Part shown: positions 1 through 9,581 of the stretch, piece after piece
Numbering within the stretch: the first letter of the stretch is position 1
Layout of the letters: every line of letters starts with the position of its first letter
Source of the DNA: Hexactinellida sp. DTS-2022
Taxonomy: Eukaryota; Porifera; Hexactinellida
Direction of reading: 5' to 3'
DNA length: 64,000 bases
Assembly: GCA_028753945.1 (NCBI GenBank)
Contig: JAPNXP010000001.1
Location: 5,694,501 to 5,758,500 of the forward strand
Notes under the pieces: generated by a model
The model's input: only the letters and a program-made list of their open reading frames with translations
The model's database searches: none
Told to the model about the DNA's origin: nothing
Translations under genes and position numbers: made by a program

Positions 1-655
1 TCCAAAATTTGTTAATCAAATTCGTAACCCCGAGTGCCCATCTGTAACCCATGAGACACCTGTCCTGAAAATTTGGGTTCTTTGTTAATTACACTCTGTT
101 CTGTGGATGAGCTATGGAAGAATAATAACAATAAAAATCCCAAAATGCAGCTGTGCCGACGCATGTTCCTTTGGTGGCACTATATTTTGGTGGTGGTTTA
201 TTGATAGTGCCTCCAAAGGAACATGCTGTCGGCACAGCTGCAATTTGGGATTTTTTTTCGCCATGTCATCATCACTATGAAGGTGTTAAATTATTTCAGT
301 AAGGTGTTTCAAATGGCAACGACCCTTAGTGAGTTGGAAGTTTCTTTTTAGCTCACTTCATTTCAAAGATATTCAAGTTTCAGTAGAATATAATAAGTGA
401 TGAGTCAGCATTTTTTATGTGCGTGTTGGGTCATCACCCAACAGCAACCAACCCATTCGAAATATAGAATTCACAAAATTGTATCAACACATTTTTTGAC
501 GATGTCATCATCATCACCTCAAGGTGTCAAGACCCATTTGTAGAGGTGTTACGTGGCATAAGGATCAATTGATAAATTTGAAATTTGTTTCTATCTTCTA
601 TTATCTCTGAGATTAATGATATTTAATTAATTAGTATAATAATTATTAATATTAT
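1..655 (+). repeat. Satellite unit A, left part
   Basis: This stretch matches the unit-A repeats of the array between 17.6 and 31.4 kb (compare 18761-19290): a hairpin, then a block with 'atgtcatcatcac', a 'gttgggt..acccaac' inverted pair and 'gttacgtggcataagg'. It stops at 655, where an 8.0 kb insertion begins, and resumes at 8656. No gene is visible. Confidence 0.8.
137..252. repeat. Hairpin of satellite unit A
   Basis: Near-perfect inverted repeat of about 116 bp. The left arm has 'gcagctgtgccgacgcatg' and 'ttcctttggtggcactata'; the right arm has 'tagtgcctccaaaggaacat' and 'gctgtcggcacagctgca'. The loop is about 20 bp. The same hairpin opens every unit of the 17.6-31.4 kb array. Confidence 0.85.
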
Positions 656-780
656 CAGGGTTGCTAACCTTCCCGCTTTGGCGGGAGTCTCCCGCCTTTT
701 TGCCTTTATTCTCTCCCATCCTCCCGACCTCCCGCCAAACTTTTAAAACTTTTTGGAAATTGTTTATATATTTATATTTA

Positions 781-1138
781 GGCCATATAAAATAAATAAC
801 TTGTTTATCATCCCCGTCCGTCCCAATATTTACCCCCCGTCCGGATATATTTTATTATTATTTTATGAACCTAATCGTACAGATATTAACTATAAACTTG
901 TGTAAAGTACTCCTAATTTAGCAATTTTTAATTAGTCTTGTATTTAGGGCATTACTTTCATTATTTGGGCATTGTCATGTGATATTTTAGTTTAATTTAA
1001 TTATTTATATTTATTGTTTGGCATAGGGCAATGTTTTTGCATATTAACGGAAATAAAAAATCAAAATAAAATCCCGTCCGCCGTCCGTATTTTCTGAAAA
1101 AATCCGGATTATAAACAAGTTATTTATTTTATATGGCC
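781..1138. mobile_element. Harbinger/Tourist-type MITE copy 1
   Basis: The terminal inverted repeat begins GGCCATATAAAATAAATAAC and is mirrored at 1111-1138. The 3-bp flank TTA occurs on both sides (778-780 and 1139-1141). A 3-bp TTA/TAA duplication with GGCC termini is typical of PIF/Harbinger MITEs. There is no coding capacity. A second copy lies at 44169-44506. Confidence 0.7.
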
Positions 1139-1142
1139 TTAA

Positions 1143-1440
1143 TATACGGGGAATCTGACAGAAAAATCTAGCAATGTTGCTGTCAAGTTTTTCTCTTCAG
1201 ATTATTATTATTCATCATCTCAGGTTCAAAATGGAACCTGGTACCTTGTTAAAAATTTCGCCGACGACGTCCTATTTAACAAAAGCGATGACGTCATATT
1301 TAATGGTGATAAAAAATTAAATTTGATCGTATACTTAATCTAAATAGCTCATTCGAAAGAGCTAGAAGAGGAGAGTGATTTTCATATAGGAACTACACAT
1401 GTTATACTAAAGAGTCAAAAGTTACGATCGTTTATATATG
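1143..1440 (+). repeat. Left TIR of the Academ-like element
   Basis: About 298 bp, mirrored at 6745-7038. It contains a small palindrome around 1222-1245 (AGGTTCAAAATGGAACCT) and CRE-like GACGTC/TGACGTCA sites near 1265 and 1290. These could serve as promoter or transposase-binding sites, but that is inference. Confidence 0.85.
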
Positions 1441-1642
1441 TTTATTCTAAAAAAATTCTATTTTATTCTATTATTAATGCAATTTAATCCTTCTTTACTG
1501 CTATAACTTGTATGTAATCCTATCACCTGCTCAAAATTTACTAGTCTAATTCACCCAGCATAGATTAAATAGATTCCTAAGGTGGTGCTAGAGGAAGTCG
1601 AGATACTTAATTTATTCTGCTATTGTTTTGACACAAGTAAAA

Positions 1643-2023
1643 ATGGAAGAAACAGAAAAGAAGTCATATCAAAAGTGTGTACCTCTTTTCAGTCCTGGAA
1701 ACAAGGACAGTTTAAATTGTTTAATTTGCAATGAAGTAATAAGGAAAAAGGACGCCTATAGAAATATAACCGCTAGTGGTTTTGATAAATTTTATAAAGA
1801 TGCCAAGGATTGGAGTGAACTAAACATAGATAATCAAGATAAGGCACACATTTTTACTACCGTTTTAGAGAGGATTTCAGGGTTTACTGAAGCCAATGGT
1901 GCTGTACACAATTCATGCAGATTAAAATTTGGAACTAAAATTACTAGTTACTCTCTACGATATGAGCAAGTCTCCAAGGACATTGAAAGTGAAGAAAACT
2001 CCATTACGTTGGATCCACCATAA
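1643..2023 (+). CDS. Academ-like element, N-terminal ORF (zinc-binding)
   Basis: The ATG at 1643 opens a short ORF that ends at an in-frame TAA (2021-2023). The next ORF at 2054 is in the same frame, 30 bp on, so this is probably the first part of one protein broken by a stop, or a separate small ORF. Visible are a Cys-x2-Cys pair (LNCLICNEV), a His-x3-Cys pair (VHNSCRLKF) and a cluster of charged residues. The paired Cys and His residues suggest a zinc-binding fold. Similar Cys/His pairs recur in the next exon. No function can be assigned beyond a likely DNA- or protein-binding module of the transposase. Confidence 0.55.
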   Translation: MEETEKKSYQKCVPLFSPGNKDSLNCLICNEVIRKKDAYRNITASGFDKFYKDAKDWSELNIDNQDKAHIFTTVLERISGFTEANGAVHNSCRLKFGTKITSYSLRYEQVSKDIESEENSITLDPP

Positions 2024-2053
2024 GATCAACAGAATAGGCATCTTCGTTCGAAA

Positions 2054-3594
2054 GTGAGCTATGACAAGAAAATATGTTTCATCTGCTATGAGACAAAGAA
2101 CACTGATGGCTTGAAATATAACGAAGGTGGGCTAGGTAGATGTTCAGAGGGTAGGGCAGAAGCAAGAATTTTGGAACAGAAAGAATGCTACCTACTTGAA
2201 AAGGCCGAACCCTATTTCCAGGCCTCTTGTAGGTTAGACGCAATTTTGAAAGTTGATGCTTGCGATGTTTTCTCAGCTGATATATATTACCACAAAAATT
2301 GTTATTCTTCCTATGCACATCCCTACGTTGCTGTTGAAAGCAAATCCAAAGACGGAGAAGTAGAGCTGGTCATCCAGTCTTTCCTAGTTGACATCAAACG
2401 AAAAATCATAATAGACAAATGTGCTTTTCTCCTTCATGAACTGTTAAATGATATAATGAGCTTTAGCGAAGAGGCAGGATTTGAAGAGCCAGTTATTAAG
2501 GACACGAGGAACCTAAGGAGGCGCATTGAAAAAGAATTTAAATCAGACATCTCTTTCAAGGCCGTCTCAAAGTATCTTCTTGTATATGCATCTGACACAA
2601 ACCCTTGGAATTATACAATTGCTGCTCTTCACGGATGTGGGTTGAGGGATGAAGATTTAGTGAGAGCATTCGGTCGAATGATTCGGAGAAAAATGCAGCA
2701 CAGACAAGAAAGTGACAAAAGACTGCCACTGTCAATTGACGAATTTATGCAAGAACTGGACAAGGGACCTCTTCCTGAGATTTATAACGCTATATATCAT
2801 TCACTTAAGGATAATGCGAAGAAAAATGAATATGGCTATTGTGTTACAAGCACAAAATTGGCAGCAACCAAAATTTGGTCTCTTGCTAGTGACTGGCAAT
2901 CGTTGATCACAAAGCAACCTTCTCCAAAACAAGCCATTCTAGGTTAGTCTTGTTTTTTGTGCTGTTGTTTTCCATTACTTTTCTCATATATTTAACTTAG
3001 AAAAGAGATGAGTGAGCCGAAATCGATAAATTGTTAATGCAAATATTTTCCTTTTCAGGTTTGGTTGTTCACAGGATGACTGGAAGCAAGGAAACTATTG
3101 ATTACTTACACAAATGCAATCATTCTGCATCGTACACTTCTATCCGCCTGCAGAATCAGGCTTGGGCCAGAATGGTAATTGCAGGAGGATATTTGTATCC
3201 AAATATGCGGAAAGGTGTAGTATGTCACAGCACTCTTGATAATAATGATGGCCGTCAAAATACATTAACAGGTTCGGGAACAACACACGATACAAATGTA
3301 ACATTATTCCAAATACCATCCAAGACAGAAGAGATATTGCCAACTTTTGGTGAGCAAATTGAATTCCCACTAGCTTTTTCAAGTGCAGCTGAAGATCTAT
3401 CAAATGAAACTGCCCCTTACATGATTGGAAAAAAAGTAAAACCACCTTTATTTAAGAATCACGTTGAAACGGATTGCACAGGAGAATTAGAACGGTGTCT
3501 CCGGAAAGACATAGCTTGGTCAATAGCAGGATGCGTAGCAGACATTTCTGATGATTTTGACCCACTTGGCTCGTGGACTGCCTTCAACAAGCAG
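2054..3594 (+). CDS. Academ-like transposase, exons upstream of the nuclease exon
   Basis: Two coding blocks, 2054-2942 and 3059-3594, are joined by an intron at 2943-3058. The first block has a zinc-binding region (CFIC near the start, then YYHKNCYSSY at about residues 75-85) and a helical segment to about residue 297. The splice keeps the frame, reading from 'AIL' through a split glycine to 'LVVHRMTGSK'. The second block runs to a probable GC donor at 3594/3595. This arrangement, Cys/His module followed by a long helical region and then a nuclease, recurs in uncharacterised transposon proteins of marine invertebrates. Its first codon is GTG in line with the upstream ORF, so it probably continues that ORF rather than starting here. 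Confidence 0.6.
2943..3058 (+). other. Intron (GT-AG, 116 bp) in the Academ-like gene
   Basis: The donor is CTAG|GTTAGTC and the acceptor, after a T-rich tract, is CTTTTCAG|GTTTGG. Removing it joins two ORFs in frame and skips the stop codon at 2945-2947. Confidence 0.7.
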
Positions 3595-3761
3595 GCAATA
3601 ATAATAGTCACTTGCAGTCACTCTTAAATTTTTGTAAAGTAGTTGCCGATTATAATAACATCTATTGCTTACTCCCAAGGGTGTTCTTAGAACCGGCATC
3701 CACTGTGTGAATATTCCCAAGGTTTTTAGAATCTTATCAAATATTTTTGCATATTTTATAG
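3595..3761 (+). other. Probable GC-AG intron (167 bp) in the Academ-like gene
   Basis: No GT donor in this region joins the ORFs before the stop at 3625. The site AACAAGCAG|GCAATA matches the GC-donor consensus (AG|GCAAG), and TTTTATAG at 3754-3761 gives an acceptor. Both junctions are phase 0, reading FNKQ then VSDYMPTK. Confidence 0.5.
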
Positions 3762-6536
3762 GTATCTGACTATATGCCAACGAAATGCATCCAAGAGTAC
3801 CTACCAGTTAAACCTGAACCTCCAGACTATCCTGTGCTCAAAGAGTATATGGATTCCATGCTAGATTTAATCAAGGATTTAGAGATTGACCATGTCTTTG
3901 TTCATGCTGACGAGGCAGTCTACGCCAAGCTTTGCCACATACTGTGGAGGCACAAAGAACTTTACCAGAATATTTTATTGTTGATGGGTGGATTTCACCA
4001 ATTACGAGTGATGCAACGATTATTATACAAGCGTTACCATTGCAGAGGTATGCAACAATGGTGTGTTGATGCAGATATAATCGCCAAGGGCTCTGCAGAG
4101 CAAGCGTTTGAGGGACGTCACTATTACCGATGCATGCGTATACATAAAGAATGCTTTGATGCATTAGTTCAGTTCCGCATTGAACAGATTACAAAGCAGA
4201 ACACAAAAATTGATGCTGACTTAAAAGAAAATATCAAAATTCTTAGACAAAATCCAAGCAAAGAATCCTTGAATCAGGTTTTATGCCATGATTCTTTCAG
4301 TGCCCTGGTCGCTGATGTTCTTAGTTTCAAAGATGGCACTGAAGGACATTTCACAATAATGTACCTTAAAGATGTATCCACAATGCTGGCGATGATATCT
4401 GCAGTGCGAGAAGGAAATCTGAGCAGGCATATTGAGGCTGAGCATGAAATGCTCTCCCTTACCTTTGCTTTCAATCACCAAAATTATGCCCGTTACTGTA
4501 GTTACCAGCATGTTTTTCTCCAGAACATGTCCACAGATAACAAACAAGCTTTTCAACACTTGTCAGAACGGGGTTTTGGTGCAAGCGTCTCCGGGGAAAG
4601 GTTTACATCTATTCACGGAGACTTGATTACGGAGCTTTTTAACAAACTAACAAAGGATACTGCAGGTCCATTCCGTGCTGGATTTAGCAATGACATTTCT
4701 GCTGTGAACACATGGGTACGTACTATTCATGTGCACTGTAAACTGCGAGAAAAATTTCGCAATATGGTTGCATTGAAAACTTCCTCAAAGCATAAGGAAC
4801 TGTGCAATGGAAGTAAGAAAATTCACAGTAAACACGTGACAAAACTAAAGAAACAACTTGTTCTATATGGCATAGATCCGTTCTCATATGACAAGCCAAG
4901 ATCATTTGCCACTGGAGTTGAAATTCCATCGAATATAGTGAATGATATGATGGGAGCTGCAAAACTCGGAAGCAAACAGTATGAAAATTTCCTGAAAGAA
5001 TGCCTTGTTGATGGAAGTAAGGGCTATTTTGAGCCAATTGTAAGAAACAAGGTTTGTACCGGATTAGAGAAAAGGAAGAAAGCACCAAAGGCAATCCAGG
5101 TCTTAAAAGAAGATAGGCAAGCTTTTGGATTGATTGTCTCAAAGTCTGTGAACATGGAAGAAGCATTCAATTATCCGCTCACAACCGTTCCACTGGCAAT
5201 TGCAACAACTGAATGCAGTCTTAGGCAGTCAGACAAAGCTCATTTCAGAAATCATTTGATATCTGCATCACAGTCGTGTACTAACAGCATTCCTCAGCAT
5301 TGTGCATGGTTTGTTGATGGAATGGCTGCTATAAGATCAATGAAACCAAGGACAACATTAAAAGTATTTATACTGAGCCTCATTCATTTTGTCACACCAC
5401 AAAAGGAAACAAAACCATCTTGCATAGGAATCATCAACGACACTTACAAAGATACGAGCGTGAAAGAAGGGACACGACAAGAGAGAGGGGAGCAAGGTCC
5501 AAGAGTCCACATTCAAAGTGTCGACCAAAAAATACTCCAAGGCTTGCGCTGGGAAGAATTTCTTCATCGAGGCGACAACAAGGAGGATCTAATAGCGATA
5601 ATTTCAGAATTTCTTCAATCACCAGAGGGAAGATCTAAATTGACATGTCCCTTTATCGTCACATCCAAAGAGCACACATTCAGGATAGATAGTCTTGGTA
5701 ATAGTTTACTTTTCGATTGCAATCACGAAGAGGCGGATACACGACTTGTACTGCATGCAATCCTGTCAGAGCAAGATGTGGTAGTGGTATCAAAGGACAC
5801 AGACGTTTTGATTCTTCTTGTGTGGGTATACAGCCATTTCTCTATTACTAACAAATGGTATATGAAATATGACCACGAAAAGTTTGCTGATATTGGCTTA
5901 ATAGTCAATTTTTTAGGAAATACAGTATGCGCCATTCTCCCAGCATTCCATTCGCTAACCGGATGCGACACAACGTCATATTTTTTCAGAGTTGGGAAAG
6001 TTCGGGTTTTTAATAAGTTATTAAAGGTTCCACACAATTGCTATTTACTACATAATCTGCAAAAGGAAGAGCCACTGTGCAAGCAGAATATCGAAGATTT
6101 GAAGCAATTCATATCTACAATTATGTATAGTGGTAATAAGAGTGAAAGCTATCTTCAAACCAGAATTCGGTTGTATCAACAACAAAAGGAGAAGTCCTCT
6201 GTGTCCTTGCCACCTGATCCAGATTCTCTCCTACAAGCATTAAAAAGAGCGCAAATACAAACAGTTATTTGGCAACAATGCGGGGAGATTGCGATCAAAC
6301 AGCTTAATCCAGAACAATATGGATGGAAGTGGGATAACAATGCAAAGAAAATGGTCCCGCATTGGTTTATTGGCCCACAGATGCCTCCAAAATTGCAAAA
6401 GAAGCAACCCAAGGCGAAAGTACAAGTTGTTGATACGGTTGCAGACGATGAATGTTCGGATAGGGATGTACAGGAGCCAAAAAAAAAAGCGATGTCGATA
6501 CTTAACAAAAGCAAACAAAATAACCAAAGATACTAA
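3762..6536 (+). CDS. Academ-like transposase with XPG/PIN-like nuclease domain
   Basis: A 920-codon ORF from the ATG at 3774, or a little longer if spliced at 3762. Residue numbers count from that ATG. Near residue 44 it has HADEAVYAKL, followed by GGFHQLRV and a Cys/His-rich helical block. Near residues 650-735 it has three motifs spaced like the XPG I-region/PIN active site: HEEADTR, SKDTDVLILL, and HSLTGCDTTS followed by VGK. These supply the acidic residues expected for metal-dependent cleavage. The protein is likely the endonuclease/transposase that moves this element. The frame is open over 2.7 kb, unlike the other transposases in the window, so it may be recently active. It ends early at a poly-A run (about 6480-6489), after which the acidic tail is in another frame. 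Confidence 0.6.
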   Translation, partial: VSDYMPTKCIQEYLPVKPEPPDYPVLKEYMDSMLDLIKDLEIDHVFVHADEAVYAKLCHILWRHKELYQNILLLMGGFHQLRVMQRLLYKRYHCRGMQQWCVDADIIAKGSAEQAFEGRHYYRCMRIHKECFDALVQFRIEQITKQNTKIDADLKENIKILRQNPSKESLNQVLCHDSFSALVADVLSFKDGTEGHFTIMYLKDVSTMLAMISAVREGNLSRHIEAEHEMLSLTFAFNHQNYARYCSYQHVFLQNMSTDNKQAFQHLSERGFGASVSGERFTSIHGDLITELFNKLTKDTAGPFRAGFSNDISAVNTWVRTIHVHCKLREKFRNMVALKTSSKHKELCNGSKKIHSKHVTKLKKQLVLYGIDPFSYDKPRSFATGVEIPSNIVNDMMGAAKLGSKQYENFLKECLVDGSKGYFEPIVRNKVCTGLEKRKKAPKAIQVLKEDRQAFGLIVSKSVNMEEAFNYPLTTVPLAIATTECSLRQSDKAHFRNHLISASQSCTNSIPQHCAWFVDGMAAIRSMKPRTTLKVFILSLIHFVTPQKETKPSCIGIINDTYKDTSVKEGTRQERGEQGPRVHIQSVDQKILQGLRWEEFLHRGDNKEDLIAIISEFLQSPEGRSKLTCPFIVTSKEHTFRIDSLGNSLLFDCNHEEADTRLVLHAILSEQDVVVVSKDTDVLILLVWVYSHFSITNKWYMKYDHEKFADIGLIVNFLGNTVCAILPAFHSLTGCDTTSYFFRVGKVRVFNKLLKVPHNCYLLHNLQKEEPLCKQNIEDLKQFISTIMYSGNKSESYLQTRIRLYQQQKEKSSVSLPPDPDSLLQALKRAQIQTVIWQQCGEIAIKQLNPEQYGWKWDNNAKKMVPHWFIGPQMPPKLQKKQPKAKVQVVDTVADDECSDRDVQEPKKKAMSILNKSKQNNQRY

Positions 6537-6735
6537 AATTGACAAGAACATTGAAAAGTCAAAATTTAGAAAAGACATAACAAACGATACATATGAAGCA
6601 GCTGCAGACTGTGAAGACAATGATTCAGAGACAGATGTGGAAGAAGACCATGATGATGGTAGTTCAGATGCAAGTACAAGTGAAGTTTCAGACTTTTCCT
6701 CATCTGAGGATTCTGGCGATGAATGGGAACCATAA
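6490..6735 (+). CDS. Acidic C-terminal tail of the Academ-like transposase, shifted frame
   Basis: Just downstream of a run of about ten A residues, the +1 frame stays open to a stop at 6733-6735 and encodes a strongly acidic Ser/Asp/Glu tail ending in GDEWEP. The main ORF stops 46 bp after the A run. A homopolymer indel, either real or a sequencing error, most simply explains the split. Acidic tails are common in transposase ORFs. The right TIR begins directly after the stop codon. Confidence 0.55.
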   Translation, partial: RCRYLTKANKITKDTKIDKNIEKSKFRKDITNDTYEAAADCEDNDSETDVEEDHDDGSSDASTSEVSDFSSSEDSGDEWEP

Positions 6736-6744
6736 TAAACGTAT

Positions 6745-7038
6745 ATAAACGATCGTAACTTTTGACTCTTTAGTATAACATGTGTAGTTCCTATATGAAA
6801 ATCACTCTCCTCTTCTAGCTCTTTCGAATGAGCTATTTAGATTAAGTATACGATCAAATTTAATTTTTTATCACCATTAAATATGACGTCATCGCTTTTG
6901 TTAAATAGGACGTCGTCGGCGAAATTTTTAACAAGGTACCAGGTTCCATTTTGAACCTGAGATGATGAATAATAATAATCTGAAGAGAAAAACTTGACAG
7001 CGAACATTGCTAGATTTTTCTGTCAGATTCCCCGTATA
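6745..7038 (-). repeat. Right TIR of the Academ-like element
   Basis: Inverted copy of 1143-1440. It ends CCCCGTATA at 7038, followed by the TAA flank. Confidence 0.85.
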
Positions 7039-7084
7039 TAATGATAATTAAGTAAATAACGGGATTTGTTTAAATTATTCAATA

Positions 7085-8369
7085 GTCCAGCAATATGGTG
7101 CAGGAAATGGTCGAATTGTGCATTTCGAGATAAAAGTACCAAAATTTGCACAATTGTAGTATTATAGGTTCTGATCAACTTCAGCTATGGCACATAGCAG
7201 AATTTTTGGAAGAACAAATTTTTTCCGGGGGTCAAAAATTGGTGGCCAATCGAATCCCCGGAAGTATAAATACTGGATAGCTCATTCAAATGCATTCTTA
7301 ACGACTTTATATTGTCAGATTCGTGCTCAGCACTTAATTTCCAGCATTTTGATAGGTATATTGACTATATTTGGTGAGAATATTTTTTGTTTTCCATAGC
7401 AACGGTAAGAATGTGTTAAACATTCCGATCTCCCAATTTGGAGAACCATATCGAGTGACCCCTTGTTTTTCTCGGGTATGCGTACTGAGTGCGAATATAC
7501 TATTAGAATATACTATTAGATACTATTGCACCCAAATTTCAATACCTACGTACAAGTGCGATACTAGAATATTCGAGGGTATTAATACAAAATGTGAGCA
7601 TGAGGAAATTGGAACTCCAATAATATACAATTCAACAACAAATCCAAATGTCAGATATATCACAAAAGTTAACCTAGCCGGCGAGCCTCCCCCTAGCTAC
7701 CCCCCTAGTACTGGCCTGACACAAGGACGAATAAATGGGGGAGCATGTGCATTGCACTATGGAACTATGGCCAGTCCAAGCCTGCCTAGAAGTTGTACAA
7801 GTACAAAGACATGTTCTTAACGACTTTATATTGTCAGATTCGTGCTCAGCACTTAATTTCCAGCAACTACTACTTTTGATCTTGGAATAATCTTGGCTTT
7901 GATCTGGAATATGATAAATGCATACTTTTGGCTTGACAATTAATATTTAGAGTGGTTCTAATAGTATATTCGCACTCAGTACGCATACCCGAGAAGAACA
8001 AGGGGTCACTCGATATAGTTACTCCAAATTGGGAGATCGGAATGTTTATCACATTCTTACCGTTGCTATGGAAAACAAAAAAATATTCTCACCAAATATA
8101 GTCAATATACCTATCAAAATGCTGGAAATTAAGTGCTGAGCACGAATCTGACAATATAAAGTCGTTAAGAATTCATTTGAATGAGCTATCCTGTATTTAT
8201 ACTTCCGGGGATTCGATTGGCCACCAATTGTGGACCACCTGAAAAATTTGTTCTTCCAAAAATTCTGTTGTGCCATAGCTTAAGTTGATCAGAACCTATA
8301 ATACTACAATTGTGCAAAATTTTGTACTTTTATCTCGAAAATGCACAATCTTTCACCATATTGCTGGAC
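7085..8369. mobile_element. Fold-back element with arms of about 420 bp
   Basis: The terminal inverted repeats start GTCCAGCAATATGGTG (7085) and end CACCATATTGCTGGAC (8369). TA flanks lie on both sides (7083-7084 and 8370-8371). The arms pair from 7085 to about 7515 and from about 7945 to 8369, with small indels. The 430-bp centre has no homologous ORF; the 149-codon ORF at 7371-7820 crosses the arm and looks fortuitous. TA flanks suggest a Tc1/mariner-type non-autonomous element. Confidence 0.65.
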
Positions 8370-8655
8370 TAAAGTAAATTAGCCATCCTTCGAGCAACAA
8401 GTTTTTTGAGTTTTCTTTTTTTTAATTGTAGTTTTTAGTTTTAGTTTTTTTTTAGTACCAAGTTTTTTCCTATTTGTAGATATCAAAACATACTAAATAA
8501 TCATGAAATATCGTTCTATTCATGATAAAAAAATTTATATAGCATATATTTTGAGTCTCCCGCTTTTTCATCTTCTACCTCCCGCTTTTTTCTTAAAATT
8601 CCCGCCAAAATGGAAAAATCTCCCGCTTTTTGGTTTCCAGAGGTTGGCATCCCTG

Positions 8656-8837
8656 ATATTATTTATAATATAACACCAATTTCAATGTCAACTTACAATT
8701 ATTAAGTTAAATTATTTTGTCATAAATAATAAATTACTTAATTTGGCTATCAAATTTCAATTCTGCACACTCGATAACCCCTAATAAACAAATTGGAAGC
8801 ATCTATATAAGTCATATACTGACTGAATTAATTATAA
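8656..8837 (+). repeat. Satellite unit A, continued after the 8 kb insertion
   Basis: Continues the unit-A sequence (compare 19280-19460): 'taacaccaatttcaatgtca', then 'ctcgataacccctaataaac'. It ends at A8837, where a Helitron is inserted. Confidence 0.8.
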
Positions 8838-9320
8838 CTAGCGCGTTTCGCTTGCTAGGTCGCTTCACGGCAGAACACAATCACACGCCAACCGCTTAGC
8901 GGTTGGTGTGTGGTTTACATACTAGAAACATTGATTATAAAGCGTAAATAGGCCATAATAGTCAAATTTAACAATGTGAAATTTTAATGATTACGTCATC
9001 ATTCGATAATAAGTAAGCATATTAGCAAACTGGTCATTAATGACCATGTTCTATTAAATTTTCAGATTTTTATCTCTCAGAGGGCGCGAATTATTTGCGA
9101 TTAAGTGAATTTTCGAGGTTCTCGAAATGTGACAATGACGTCATAACTTGTCGAGGTGTCATAAATTTAGAGTGGAAACCTCAACTTGTTGGCAGGTGCC
9201 AAAAGTTACCCCTATATGCCAAAAATCACATTTGGAAAGCGTCCAGTTTCTTCAATCAACTCGGAACATGCAAACAAATATATATTACACACACCCAGCC
9301 TTGTGTTTTAATAGTATAGA
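8838..9320 (-). mobile_element. Non-autonomous Helitron, family 1, complete copy (483 bp)
   Basis: Read on the minus strand it begins TCTATACTATTAAAAC (5' end at 9320) and ends with stem-loops and CGCGCTAG (3' end at 8838). It is inserted exactly between an A and a T without duplication. The empty site is visible in the paralogous unit A at 19451-19470 (TTATAA/TTAATTACG). TC...CTAG ends, a subterminal hairpin and A|T insertion define Helitrons. The internal motif 'ccaaccgcttagcggttgg' is a second palindrome. There is no Rep/helicase gene. Confidence 0.8.
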
Positions 9321-9334
9321 TTAATTACGTCAGT

Positions 9335-9581
9335 CGTGACCTACGTTATAATAAGGCCTGTTCACTAGTGTTAAATTTTGGACCACGGATGTCGTTTAAG
9401 TCCATTGATATTTCTACAATAAATGTTATAGTCAAGGCATTCATATTTTTCGCTATGGATTACTACTTGGTTAATTATCTCTGACTATAACATTTATTGT
9501 AGAAATATCAATGGACTTAAACGACATCCATGGTCCAAAATTTAACACTAGTGAACAGGTCTTATTATAACGTAGGTCACG
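9335..9581. mobile_element. P-superfamily MITE, 247 bp
   Basis: The inverted termini CGTGACCTACGTTATAATAA and its mirror pair over about 100 bp. The 7-bp flank CGTCAGT is duplicated (9328-9334 and 9582-9588), and the empty site is ACGTCAGTATATT in unit A (19472-19484). The termini resemble those of the P element at 35599 (CATAGCCTAC, then ATAAGGCCT, then GGACCA.GGATG), so it was probably mobilised by a P-type transposase. Confidence 0.75.

Larger units (their letters stand above)
1143..7038 (+). mobile_element. Academ-like DNA transposon, 5.9 kb
   Basis: Long, nearly identical terminal inverted repeats of about 300 bp run from 1143 to about 1440 and from about 6745 to 7038, starting TATACGGGGAATCTGACAG. 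The 3-bp flank TAA occurs on both sides (1140-1142 and 7039-7041). Between them is one spliced gene whose main exon encodes an XPG/PIN-like nuclease signature. Long TIRs, a 3-bp duplication and an XPG-type nuclease are the published hallmarks of the Academ superfamily; I did not see its helicase motifs. The high TIR identity (few differences, for example TGTTGCTG against GTTCGCTG) argues for recent movement. It inserted in or next to the duplicated TTA of the Harbinger MITE. Confidence 0.6.
656..8655. mobile_element. hAT-type insertion, 8.0 kb, holding nested elements
   Basis: The ends are an inverted pair: CAGGGTTGCTAACC on the left and GGTTGGCATCCCTG on the right. The 7-bp flank ATATTAT is present at 649-655 and again at 8656-8662, and the paralogous empty site is seen in unit A at 19275-19300. 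CAGGG termini suggest the hAT superfamily, although hAT usually gives 8-bp duplications. Both subterminal regions are rich in CCCGCTTTT/CCCGCC motifs. No hAT transposase is visible inside, so this is a non-autonomous shell enlarged by later insertions: a Harbinger MITE at 781-1138, an Academ-like element at 1143-7038 and a fold-back at 7085-8369. Further ends of the same family lie at 11915-12106 and 63560-63649. Confidence 0.7.

Noticed and set aside
7371..7820. 149-codon ORF inside the fold-back
   Set aside because: It crosses from a TIR arm into the centre and has no recognisable domain.
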